The notes beneath the pieces are model-generated. The model did not search any database. It was given only the letters and a program-made list of their open reading frames with translations, and was not told where the DNA came from. Source: Magnolia sinica (Eukaryota; Streptophyta; Magnoliopsida; Magnoliales; Magnoliaceae). Taken from it: a stretch of DNA of 64,000 nt. The DNA lies in assembly GCF_029962835.1 (NCBI RefSeq), contig NC_080586.1:67829501-67893500 (forward strand), in the 5' to 3' direction. The position numbers and the translations under genes were made by a program. Below, piece by piece: positions 23,083 through 34,690 of the stretch; position 1 is the stretch's first letter, and each line of letters starts with the position of its first letter.

Positions 23083-24452
23083 TGTAAACGCCCTGCCACA
23101 CATGAAGATGGATGCCATCATGGAATGATGTCCTCACTTTCTTGTCTTTTTTTGCAAGTCGGTTCTAGCTTGATTTGATTGAAATGTAAAGTTGACTCAA
23201 ATATAAAAGTGTGTTTGACTTGGAGTCGCCACTAGTTAAAAGAAGCTTGGAATATATGACCGGCTAGAAATTGTAGTATTAGAAAATCGTAAGATTTTCT
23301 AACTCAAGTGACTCCTGTGATTGGTGTGTGACCGTAGATTCTGGATAAAGGCCTCGGTTCTAAAAAGAAAAGGGTTACGCATCATTTTCCGTCTGTGCAA
23401 TACACAGTCTCTACTTTACGACATTATATAGTTTTTTAGGGAGAGATTTAGAGTAACTTTTAATATCATGGAGTTAAGTTATACTACGCTAGGCCCTAGG
23501 GATAGGGTAGGCAAGATAAAGAAAAAAAAAGAGCAATAACAACGTATATAATATTAAGCCATACTATGCAGGTTTTTTAGGACCGAAGTAAGCAAAATAT
23601 TAAAGAAAATAAAAGCAAACAAAATGTGAGTAGGCGTAGATGTTATTGGTGTGAAAGATATGTGTGGAGTAGAATATGACTTGATTCGAGATGTGAGATA
23701 ATAAAGGAAAAATCATGTACCATTTTCAGTCAAAAGGGATGGTCGGATGTCTCGAATCTCTACCCTACTCGTTGTCTTCAATATCATATTTGGTTTTGAC
23801 TTTGATGAGATAGAGCAATAGGTAAGGAGAATATTTTAAAGAGGATAGAGGGTTAGGTGTCTGTTGCTTCAAAAGTGAGGGGAGTTTGTTACCATCAGGA
23901 TTGATTTGGACATAATCGACTCTCCTCAGCCAAACCCTCTGGATATGCCTGTCTTCTCTCATGTTTGTTCTCTTCGTACTTTTGTTGATCCTTCTCCCCC
24001 AAGGATTATCCTCTCTCTACCAATCATCTCCTTCTCCATCTCTAGAGTGCTGCTTAAATTGGTAAGGGTGTTTCGTACATCGATGTCAGATGATATGGTT
24101 GATGCATCGCACGATGACAGTTGCAGCATCGATTTGCCAGTACCACAATTGAGATAGAGACGTGGTGAGTGCAGAGTGGGTAGTGCACAAATATGGTAGT
24201 CGGCCCACAATATCCATAAATATGGTTTACACATCACCATATCTAGGCCTGATGACTTCAATTCGGGGTGATCCGTTGGTCATCATAGGTTTGTGCTTCC
24301 TTGCCTGGTCTATTGCTTGTGTGCCCTAGTTTTGGTTAATTCGACCCAATAGCTGCTTCTAGGGCTTACTTTTAATCATATAGTTGCTTCAGTTGATGTC
24401 TAATGGAAGTTGATAAGTGGGTTTGATTTCACCTAAGGTGGGGATGTCTATA
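23083..24452 (+). mobile_element. Tat/Ogre-type Ty3-gypsy LTR or leader
   Basis: The stretch aligns with 39909-41266 from TGTAAACGCCC to GATGTCTATA. It has the phrase ACTTGGAGTCGCCACTAG near 23217 and an ATTCTGGATAAAGGCCTCGG..GTCTCTACTT block near 23340-23415, wording I associate with the LTR/leader region of Tat-lineage elements. Orientation by that wording is +, opposite to the Tat pol at 26737-29270, so the two are probably not one element. No target duplication was recognised. Confidence 0.55.
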
Positions 24453-25700
24453 GATGCTTCTCTTTGAAAAAAATTAGAGTACAATCGAATGCCAAAGCGA
24501 GTGGACACCCCATTTTTGGATTAGATAGAGACACGATTTGGTCTATTATTTACCAGAGTATCGTTGTTAAGAGGCACGCTTGGTTAAAGCTTAACCTGGA
24601 CGTCTCATGAGGGTTGGGGAAAACGTTCCAATTTGTCCCTGCACATTTTACGACTTTACGAGCTATCAAATTGTGACCCTTTCACGCTGTGATCGGCATA
24701 TGTGCATCGAAATAGTCTGCAAGTCTAGATTGTGGGTGGTTAGAGCCCACGCGCTTTCTACGACCTTACAAGAATAAACACTTCAATCTGGAAAAGTAGC
24801 TTTCGATGCTACACGATCCCCTAAGATCATTTGTAAGACAAGTCGTTTGTAATGAGCAGTTTCCTATGTATTCTGCGACTTTATGGATCTCTCACATTAC
24901 AATGTGTTAGGCTTACAAGTGTCCCAGACTAGAGCCATCTGGATCGTTCTTTTGTCATTCGAGTTCTTAATTTTACCACTAATCCAAGAGTAACCATTCT
25001 ATATTCTTAGACGAGTTCAGGTCAGCTGCCCCATGTTTTGAGTATGATCTCGGAGAAAACTAAAATCAATTATTGGTGTTGCATCAGAACCCATTGGGGA
25101 GTATGAAGACCGCTCAGTGCCTTAGATGACGTGTGCATTGTTATTTTTTAAAGGCTTCTTTTTTTCTTTTCTTTTTTTAGATTTTTGAAAAAGATCTCCA
25201 GTTGTAGAACATGGTTCTATGGGGATTTTATTGCAAAATATTTTTTGAAAGATTTTCTTAGGCCATATATTTTGAAAATATCCACCCGATCTTGCAGGTG
25301 AGCGTCGCCAAATAATTTTTATTTGCCCTCTTATTTTTTCAAATAGGTCTAATTGGCTCTCATTCCCATTAGAGATTGCAATAGTTGCAATCGAAGTTTG
25401 TTTTTATTGCAGATATTTCATATCATTTCACAATCTAATGGATGCGATCAATATTAGCCTTTATTGAGGCGAGTTTGTTGCTTGGTGTCCAACTTCGAGT
25501 GTGCTTTTGGTTGATGCAACGATCTTCTATCAATTATCAAGGGTGCTTTTGTACCTATAGAAAGAAAGAGATCGCTTCAGCCAAAGGATTGAAGAGTTAG
25601 AGTAGAGGGAGCGAGACTCACCTATGAGTTGGCTGAGGTTGTTGTCTAATTAAACATTCTGAAAAGACCCCCAAGACTTAAGTGGTGTAACTTACAATGA

Positions 25701-25736
<36 letters not shown>

Positions 25737-26736
25737 TTTTTGTGTTATATGCCATTATGTGCGCCCATTTTTTCTTCAAGTTAAACATAACTTTTTATGA
25801 AAGAAATGGAATGAATTTTCTTTTTTTAATTCCGGTCTTATCTATATGATCCGTGGTTTGGATTTTTGGTGCTTTGGAGTGTAGGGATCAAACACTTGAA
25901 TATTTCAACATTCGCCCTCTACAAGCTTTGAGTTGATTCCTCAAGGTTTTGGAAGACCTTTAAAAGTACGTATTAGAAATTTCTTCCTAAATCTGAGTTG
26001 AGTTGAAAGTTTTTGAAACGTCACGGTTTTCATGCTTTGCCTTCGAGATACGAATTCAGCCTGAAGTCGAGAAACACCCTCTTATTTTTTTCATGTTTTT
26101 CCTTCTTCTTTTTTTGTTGCCATTTTTACTCGTGGCGACCTTCCAGGTTTTCACTACTTCCGGTTTCGCCCATCATTTCTACCTGCGGCACCCTTTCGGG
26201 TTATCACCACATCTCAGGTATTTGTTCTTACCTACCCCTTGACAGCTTTGTCTTCTTTCTCCTAGAGCCCTCCGGATTTTCACCAGGTTCGTTGTACATC
26301 CATTATTTTTACTCGAACGCCTTTATAGGTTTTCACCTCTCTCATTTTGCTTTAGACACACATTTCTCTTTTTAATTTTCTTTGTCTGTGGTCGGGGATT
26401 TCGTCATCGCACTTCCTGATGTCATGATTTTTTTAGGGGTGGATGATGTTTATGGGGTTTTACCCCAAGAATGTTTTTTATCCTTTCTTCTTTTTTTACT
26501 TTTTTTTTATGCTCTTATTGTTTTTTCTCTCTTTTTTTTTTCTTTTCTTTTTCTAAGGGCATGTTGGTAAAGTGGGATGTGGCTCGACTTCGGGTGACTT
26601 CTCATAACCATTCTACTACTCGTGGTAAATTTTGACATAGTTGACATTGATTGGCTTCAAGAAGATCTTCACCCTCCATGTTGGTGAGGTGGAGTGTGCC
26701 CTTAAGGAGTACTTTTTGAACGATGAGCGAACCTCC
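24453..26736. mobile_element. Non-coding retroelement sequence beside the Tat pol
   Basis: T-rich sequence with no coding domain. GGTGAGCGTCGCCAAATAAT at about 25300 and a run of degenerate 'CCTTCGGGTTTTCACC' phrases at 26130-26340 resemble the 3' non-coding part of Tat elements. A TA microsatellite lies at 25705-25731. Element borders could not be placed. Confidence 0.4.
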
Positions 26737-29270
26737 CTATATAGGGCTTAAATTTACCCATTGGATTAGACAAGTGAGGAGGTATGATTTTTTTTTCATT
26801 ACCATGTCTCTTACTCTAAACATTCTTATGCGGACCCTCTTGTTGTACGCTCGTGTGATCCTCTTATGGTAAGTCTGGGAATGGCATAGAGCTCGCATGC
26901 ACTTTTCATTTGCTAGATGGAATTGATCATGACGAGCTTGTAGCCATTCTTCCTCTTCGACTTCACTTTCCAATAGTATGCGTAGTGAGGGAATCTCCAC
27001 TTCGACTGGTAGAACAACCTCTATTCCATATGTAAGATTGTATGGAGTGTCGCCTGTTGCAGTGCATACGGATGTTTGATAAGCTCAAAGTGCATAAGGA
27101 AGCATCTTTAACCAGTCATGTTATGTTTTTACCATTTTTTCAATAATGTAAATGAGTGTCTTGTTGGCAGCTTCAACCCCTCCATTCATTTGTAGTTCAT
27201 ATGGGCTTGATTAGTACCTCTTGATTTTGCATTATTTTAAGAATTATCAATCTATTGATTTACAAAGGGTGTCCCATTATCTCTGATGATGACCTGTGGG
27301 ATTCCATAGCGGTTGATGATGTTGTTCTTTAGGAATCGTACCACATGTGATGCTGTTATGGTGGTATAGAATTATACCTCCACCCATTTGGTGAAGTAAT
27401 TGACTGCCACCAGGATGTACTGGTGGCCATTACATGCTTTGGGGCTGATTTTACTGATAATGTCGATACCCTGCATTGAGAAGAGCTAGGGTATCGTCAG
27501 GTTGTTTAATTCAGAAGTAGGTGTGTGAATCCGATTCATGTGCTCCTAACATTTGTAGCACGTGCTGATGTGCTAGCAACAGTCTGTCTCTATAGTTAGC
27601 CAGTAGTATCCTAGTTGTAGGATCTTCTTGGTCATCATATGTTCATTCATGTGTGGACCATAGATTCTATCCTGGACTTCAGACATGATTTTTACAACTT
27701 CTATCTCATCCATGCAACGTACCAGGACATGGTTGAAGGACCGTTTGTATAGGATGCTGCCGTTAATATCGAACTGAGTGGCTAATCGCTGAATTATGCG
27801 GTGGTCTGTTGTCGTGGCGCTTTCTGGGTATACTCGATCTTCTAAATATTTCTTAATATTAGTATACCAAGGATGTTCGTCAAGTGGCATTTCGGCTTCT
27901 TCAATTTTTAGGCAGAACGTCAAGCCTTCTTGAAGTTCGACTGTGAGTTCCCATTGAGTTGTTCCTTTAGGAATTTCTAGCGTGGATATCAGTGTAGCCA
28001 AAGCATCTACGAATTGATTCTTGGTGCACAACATGTCCGTAAAGGTGACCTTTTGAAATTCATCGATGAGATTTTCGAAGTAGACGTGATACAGAATCAG
28101 CTTCTTGTCATTCATTTTCCAGTCACTATTCGTTTCATTGATGAGCTGAGAATCACCGAAAACTCTCAACTTTCTTCACTCCTAGGATGATTGCTTATTT
28201 CAAGCCCACTATACATGCTTCATACTCAGTTATGTTATTTGTGCATCCAAAAGCTAATCATCGTGAGATAGGGATGGGGATATCATCTCAAGAGTAGAGG
28301 ATTGCCCCTACTCTGCTTCCTTTAGCGTTAACTGCACCGTCGAAGTACAAGGTCCATTTGTTTCCCTTTGGTCCTTCTCTGCCTTTAAAGAATAGGATAT
28401 CCTCATTGGGGAAGAAAGTCTTTAATTGTTGGAAGTCAGGCAGATGGTGTACTATGAGATGTTCAGCCATTGCTTGCCCCTTGATTGCTTTATGTGTGAC
28501 ATAGGTGACATTGAACTCAGAAAGTTGCAACTATCATTTTTCTATTCTATCGGTCAGCGTCGTTTTCTCAAACAGATACTTCAATGGATCCATACGTGCA
28601 AGAAAGAGGACCGGATAAGCGATCATGTATTGACAGAAGCGTTGAGTCGCCCATATAAGGGCAAGACATGTCTTTTTGACTGGGGAGTATTTAGATTCGT
28701 AATATGTGAATCGGCTACTGAGATAGTAGATTGCTTGCTCTTTTCTTCTTGTGCCATCATGCTGGCCGAGGACATACCTGATGACATTTGCGGCTTGTGA
28801 GATGTAGAGTAGAAGTGGTCTTCCTGATATTAGTGGGACTAGCACTGATGGATTTAACAAGTACTTCTTGATTCTGTCGAAGGCTTCTTGACATTCTTCG
28901 TTCCATTCTTTCATCGTGTTTTTACATAGCAACTTGAATATGGGCTCACATATGGGCGTGAGCTGGGCTATGAAGCGATTGATGTACTAGATTCTGCCTA
29001 AGAAACCTCATATTTCCCTCTCGATCTTCAAGGGTGGCATTTCGATGATTGATTTGTCTTTCAATTCGTCGACCTGAATGTCATCTCTCGCTAACAATGC
29101 ATCTGAGCAGCTTGCCCCTATTTGCCTCGAAGACACACTTTTGTGGGTTGAGGCGGAACTTGCTACATGTGCAGGGGTTCAGATAATGCTTTGGTATATG
29201 TGTGATGATTTTGCCAGACGATGGACCCGTAGCTGAATTTTTGGCACGATGGTTGCAGAATGGCCTATTA
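26737..29270 (-). pseudogene. Decayed pol of a Tat-lineage Ty3/gypsy retrotransposon
   Basis: Read on the - strand the order is: C-terminal reverse transcriptase (about 29090-29200, FRLNPQKCVFEANRGKLL), RT thumb and first RNase H (28932-28534, EECQEAFDRIKKYLL, YYLSSRFTYYES, MDPLKYLFEK), linker, a second archaeal-type RNase H (from about 28350, WTLYFDGAVNAKGSRVGAIL), integrase zinc-binding part (about 27780-27580), integrase core remnants (GHQYILVAVNYFTKWVE near 27380-27430) and the integrase C-terminus (27000-26737). Two RNase H domains in the order RT-RNH-aRNH-INT mark the Tat/Ogre lineage. Frameshifts and stops break it into at least five pieces, and the protease and RT active-site parts are missing. 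It cannot be functional. Confidence 0.85.
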
Positions 29271-29709
29271 CCCTTTGATGATTGGCTTGCTGTGCTCTTT
29301 TTTTTTTTTCTGATTTTTTTTTTTTAATCTTTTGTTTTTTTTTTTAAGAGCAAACATGTGGAATGTAAATTTCTAGAAAAATATAGGACCAGTGTACACT
29401 GGGATATTATGATATATAGACGGAAAGGTAAATGGACCATTATGGACTGGATTGCAGGAAAGTAAACAGACCGGTGGCAACTGGAATGCAAGATGTTGGC
29501 ATGAAAGTAAATGAACCAGTATAGATTGGAATGTAAGATGCTCACAAGAAAGTCAATGGACTAGTTTGCACTGAAATGTAGGATGCAAGCAGGAAAGTAA
29601 AATGGACCAATATAAACTAGAAAGTTAGTTGGTTAGTAGATTAGTAGGTTAGCATGAGACCAGTAAGGATTGGAATTGTGGAAGTTAAAGAATCTTCAGT
29701 AAAACCGTA
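29271..29709. repeat. Poly-T stretch and degenerate tandem repeat
   Basis: T-rich at 29299-29345, then roughly 55-base units around 'GGAAAGTAAATGGACCAGT..ACTGGAATGTAAGATGC' from about 29385 to 29650, at least four copies with many mismatches. It ends at the left border of the Harbinger element. Confidence 0.6.
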
Positions 29710-29754
29710 AGGGGGTGTTTGGTGCGTGGGAATAGATGGCATTAGGTGGTATGA
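29710..29754 (+). repeat. Left terminal inverted repeat of the Harbinger element
   Basis: Pairs with 39799-39843. Mismatches are at positions 11, 13, 14, 30 and 40 from the outer end. The flanking TAA is at 29707-29709. Confidence 0.88.
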
Positions 29755-32700
29755 GATTCTTGATCCCGTGGACTACATGCAGTATATATTTGCATGTAAC
29801 ATTTAATGTGGTATTTGAAATCTATATATTTGCGTAGAACATTTAATGTCATATTTGAAACGCCATTGGATACAACGCTTGGCCTATGGTTTTATGAAAT
29901 CCTGCCTTAGAAACCCAACCATCTAAATACACTTCCGTCGAACAGAAAATGCGCCGTACCAAGAGAAGAGAGAAACCCATGGGTTTTCATGGGTTCTCCA
30001 TCGTCTCACCTACACGCTTCTGCATTCTTTCACAAGACTCAACGGAAATCTTGTGGATTTGCTGGAGCAGATCTATCGCCCTGATATTGTAGGTCGCTGG
30101 TAAGCCATGTGATCTTCCAATATATCATCCGACCTCTATATAATGTCGATGGAGAGGATAGGTGGAGACTATCTCCGGTTTCTTCCTTATTCAGGTAACT
30201 TTGTTGTCTCATCTTCTTCTTCTTCTTCTTCTTCTTCTTCTTTTTCCCTATGGTTTGGAATGTTAACACTAACATACCGTCAGATTTCGCCGTTCTAGAC
30301 GAAGATCTTTCTCGATGAGAAGACGTCGCCAGCGATCAGAAACTGAAGGAATCCCTTACCGACAAAGGTTAGAAGTCCATCGGATTCTCATTCTCTTGCT
30401 TTCTCTTCTTGCATAACGCTGGTACTGTTCACAATCTTGCTATTAGATAAGGACCACAACAGGCCGAGTGGTTTCATTCCTCTTAATCGTATTTTTCATA
30501 TCAGGTTTTCTCACTTTTCGGGCTCGCTCTTCTCGCCTGTCCCGGTCCAAATCCCGTCCATCTGTTTCAAGAGAGAGCCACTTGATCCTTGATCAGGATA
30601 CGAAAATCATACTCAAAGAAGAAAAAGAGGAGGAAGAAGAAAAAAGAAAAGAAAAAGTGAATGGTCCATGGCTCCATCCACGCACATATCATAGAGATGT
30701 ATTCGTGCAGAAAATTAGGCATATTCAGATATAATTATGGTCAGTCCATGGGTGGGCCATCCGACAATCTGTGGGTGGGCCACTGACTAATGAATGGTTC
30801 AGATCGTGGTATATGCCGGTCACCACCTGTACAATCTGTGGTATATGACAGTCACTACTCATGCAAGTAGATTAGCAAACAAGCACATGTAATTAATACA
30901 AGTAAAGAGAAATATTTACAAGTTGTAAGAAATGATATCAGTAAAAAGTAGAACTCTTTTGATGGAAAGAATATCATGATACCACTTTATTTAAATGCAC
31001 CTTCGACTACTTAAAAATACTTGTCATATGTATTCGTATTACATGGTTAGATTGTTTTAAATGATTTCATCCACTTTTGTTTAAGCCCAAAAAGAACAAA
31101 ACCAATAACATGTTGTTGGTTTTTATTTTGGTAAAGAATGAAAGTTTTATTCGGTCTAGATTGTTTTAAATGATTTCATCCACCTTTGTTTAAGCCCAAA
31201 GAGATAAAAAACCAACAACATGTTGTTGGCCTTTTTTTGTAAAGAATGAAAATTTTATTCCATCCAAGCAACATTTAATGACCTGGCGGATCCCACTAAA
31301 ATTCCAGGGAGCCACTAGATCTTGTGTCTGCTTACACAAGCCTTTTCTTTTTGTCCTTGAATGATAAAACTTAAATACATATAAAAAAAAAGAAGTTGCC
31401 AATAGGTGATTACTTTTCAATCCTAAGCATTTTTATTCTTTTTTATATCTGATCTCAAAAAGAAAAAAAAGAAAAAAAGAGAAATGCTCACACATAACTA
31501 GTTGTAATTGGTTGGCTTGGAACGTCCTGTCATGATATATGTAAAACATCTTACCCCCACAACAAGGTTTATCCTCCCACCATGAAACTAAGATATTCGA
31601 AAATTAGGTCAATCCAACCTTGAAAATAAAATGCCCACATAAATGTGGAGTTTTTTAGGTTGTTATTTATGGTTATTTAGCTAAGATGTTTGAAAATTAG
31701 GCCAATCCAGCCATGAAAATAGAATGCCCCACCTCATTGTTGAATCAACCTAATTTTTAGGCATTCCATTTTTTAAGCAGGATGGCCTTATTAGATGGGT
31801 GAGATGTCATATCACCATGATAGTGGACCCCAAACACCAACTAGTTAGAATTATAATTATTTGTGTGTAAGCAAATCTCAAAAAATATTTATATTAATAC
31901 CAAAGGATTGCAATTTCACAATAGCAACACCTAGGATTGCAATTTTGCAATGTGGGCCATGGATATGAAAAGCATGCAAGCAGACAATGGAAATATTCTC
32001 TTATCCTAATACCAAATGGAAGCAATATTCTGTTTTGGGGGAGTTTCATTTTTATACGGACTGCTCTAAATGCGCGACACATCCCATCTCCACCTATTTT
32101 ATGACACAAGTGGTTGATAGGTAGTCCACATTCGTAGGTGTGAATCAGTTCATTGTCACATTTTAATTAAACAAATGTGTATTATCTTGATGTATTAGCT
32201 TGCATCATACTTTGAATTTGATTTTTTTAAATTAGAAATTTAGGTAACAAATGGGTTTTTTCCTCATCTTAATATAGTTTATGTGGACCTCTAAGCATGC
32301 TAATGGAGACTATAATAAAATGGATGGAGCTCATCAGCTGTTAAAGTGACTGAAACTAGTATAGTCAAAAGACCATCAACTGTATCAATTCATCCATACC
32401 GATCAATTGATAGACCACTCATGGATGTGCCATTGTTTAAAATTTTAGAATTTGGGTCATTGCTCTGAAATTAGTGTAGTCAAAAGACCATCAACGTCTA
32501 TCAACCATCCATAAACGGGTGGTGGATGAAATAGTTGTATCTTCTGAGTGGTGGGGTTTCTGGGATTGGCTTTTTAAAGAGATGATCGGGTGATTCAACG
32601 GTCTGGATCAGACGACTGTGTTCATCATTCAAGTTGGTACCATTCAAAGAATCGTACGGAATGGTTAGCGGATTTCAGTGGACACACATCATATCTAAGG

Positions 32701-33244
32701 ACGTGAGGAAAGGAAAGTGCCAATACAGCTCGATCCAAGAAGTTTTCCACGATAGCCTTTTAATTCAAAAGTTCTTCTGCTACCAAGATCGAGGAAAGGA
32801 AAGTGCCAATACAGCTCGATCTTGCAGGTGTTGCATCTGCCTCATTTTTGGTGCATGTACAAAATTTTATAAAAGCATAGTAGGCAACAGCCAAACACGT
32901 GTAATACCATGCCTAGGTCAGGGCAGGCACTTTGATTAGTGGGTCAATTAATGCATGTATGAAAGTTATTAAGTCAAACTCGCTCCTTAACTACATCCAA
33001 CTTCGTAACAACATGTGATCCGATTAAATCCCACGATTTCATGAAACAGTTAATATGAGGAAGATTGATTTCAAGTTTGGTGTGAATTTTTAGGAGATGG
33101 ATAACCTGAGTGAGGAAGAACTGGGCCATTATATCGTGGTTCTTGTCATGGTTGCTTGTATATATAGTTGCCGTTGGGGAATACTGCTGACTATACATGT
33201 TTAGACAGCTAGCTTGTCTAGGAGATGATGAGTGGGCGAGGTTC
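29755..33244. other. 5' region of the Harbinger element, mostly non-coding
   Basis: No domain recognised. Candidate short basic N-terminal exons exist: an ATG at 29948 (MRRTKRREKP..) and an ATG at 30315 (MRRRRQRSETEGIPYRQR) followed by a possible donor AAG|GTTAG at about 30368, but nothing ties them to the downstream genes. The stretch also holds a CTT microsatellite (30212-30243), a duplicated segment (31041-31260) and a duplicated 30-mer (about 32704 and 32791). Confidence 0.5.
31041..31260. repeat. Direct duplication of about 110 bases inside the Harbinger element
   Basis: Copy 1 (about 31041-31154) and copy 2 (about 31157-31262) share TTAGATTGTTTTAAATGATT/TCTAGATTGTTTTAAATGATT, TTTAAGCCCAAA, AACATGTTGTTGG and GTAAAGAATGAAA in the same order with a few mismatches. 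Confidence 0.8.
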
Positions 33245-34425
33245 ATCAATTCTATTGTTCATAGCTCTGATAGAGATTGTATTACCTAGCTGAGGATGAC
33301 GCAAGGAAATTTTTTTCGGCTATGTAATGATTTACGTGAGAAGACGTTTTTATGTGATACACGACACGTTAGCCTGGAAGAGCAATTGGTACTATTCCTA
33401 CACACAGTAGGACAGAGCGTGTGTAATCAGGTAATTGGACACCGGTTTATATGTTCAGGTGAAACCGTTAATCGTCACTTCAACCGAGTTCTTGATGCAA
33501 TTGTATCTCTCTATCCTACGTATATTCAACAGGCAGGTGCTGAAATCCCTATCGAGATTCAATCAAACCCATTTTGGTCAACATACTTTCAGGTATAAGT
33601 TTAATTGAAAGTATCTTTGAAAATTGACTAATGGTTGTTTAGTTATCTAACAGTAACTAATAAAATCAGTTTTGACTATGTAATTCTAGGATTGCGTCGG
33701 TGCAATCGATGGGACCCACATTTCTGTCCATGTACAAACGACCCACCAAGCTAGCTTCCGCAATAAAAAAAGTTTCTTATCTCAAAACGTGCTTGGTGCA
33801 TGTGGATTTTATATGAAATTTATATATATCTTAGCCGGTTGGGAGGGTTCCGCTTCAGACGCACGGGTGTTGCATAACGCTCTCGCACGATCTGATGATC
33901 CCTTAAATGTCCCAAATGGTAACCTTTACATTTACAATAAAGCTCTTTTGTATATTTTTCTATGAAAATTACTTTCTTAAACTACGATAACAATTTGTAA
34001 GAAAATACTATGTTGTCGATGCCGAATACGTGCATTCAGCGGGCTTTATGGATCCATACCATGGTGTCAGATACCACCTCCAAGAATATTGTACTGGGAG
34101 ATCACCCGCAAATTATAAAAAGTTATTCAATTATAAACATGCACAACTTCGAAATGTGATTGAGCGTATATTTGAACTATTGAAAGGTCGATTCCCAATC
34201 TTGAAAATGGTGGTGCAATATCCTCTGGAAACCCAAGTGAAAATTGTAGTTGCATGTGCGGTGCTCCATAATTTCATTTTGACAGAACGTGATTCAGATC
34301 AAGATTTAGGTGGTGCTTGTATACCTATGGGAGATGTGGAGAGCAATCCAGTGCTATATGAGGTTTCAACAAATGAGGAGAGGCATTGGGTGGTACAGGT
34401 TGCTCAGCGGGAAAAAGATGGTTGA
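33245..34425 (+). pseudogene. PIF/Harbinger DDE transposase (HARBI1-like), inactivated
   Basis: Three exon pieces are visible: up to 33592 (RLCNDLREKTFLCDTRHVSL, EEQLVLFLHTVGQS), 33690-33918 (AIDGTHISVH, LAGWEGSASDARVL) and 34003-34425 (VVDAEYVHSAGFMDPYHGVR, LRNVIERIFELLKGRF, AVLHNFIL). The catalytic triad is complete: Asp at 33708-33710 and 33858-33860, Glu at 34162-34164. The enzyme would cut and paste the element by its terminal repeats, usually together with the Myb/SANT partner encoded next to it. Intron 1 is a clean GT-AG intron. Defects: an in-frame TAG at 33287-33289 where the family usually has a codon before LRMT, and intron 2 (33919-34001) leaves the reading frame one base short. 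Upstream in-frame sequence from about 33200 (CLGDDEWARFI) looks like the N-terminal continuation; the true start was not found. Confidence 0.88.
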
Positions 34426-34690
34426 TCTACACTACACGATTCAGTCGCCCAACGAATGTGGACAGACTCCCTTAGCAATAATAGGAACTGATAGTCTTCT
34501 TCTATCTTATATTTCACTGCAATGTGGTTGAAGTCTTTCATTCATGCTATATTAAAAATACAATCTTCAATGTTGGAATGTGAAATCTTTTTTGAGAATA
34601 TGAACAAAATGATGAAATTTCACAATTTTAAGTATTTAAGTGACTCGTAAGTAACATGTTCTCGTATTTTTGTATACACTCATAGGTCAG

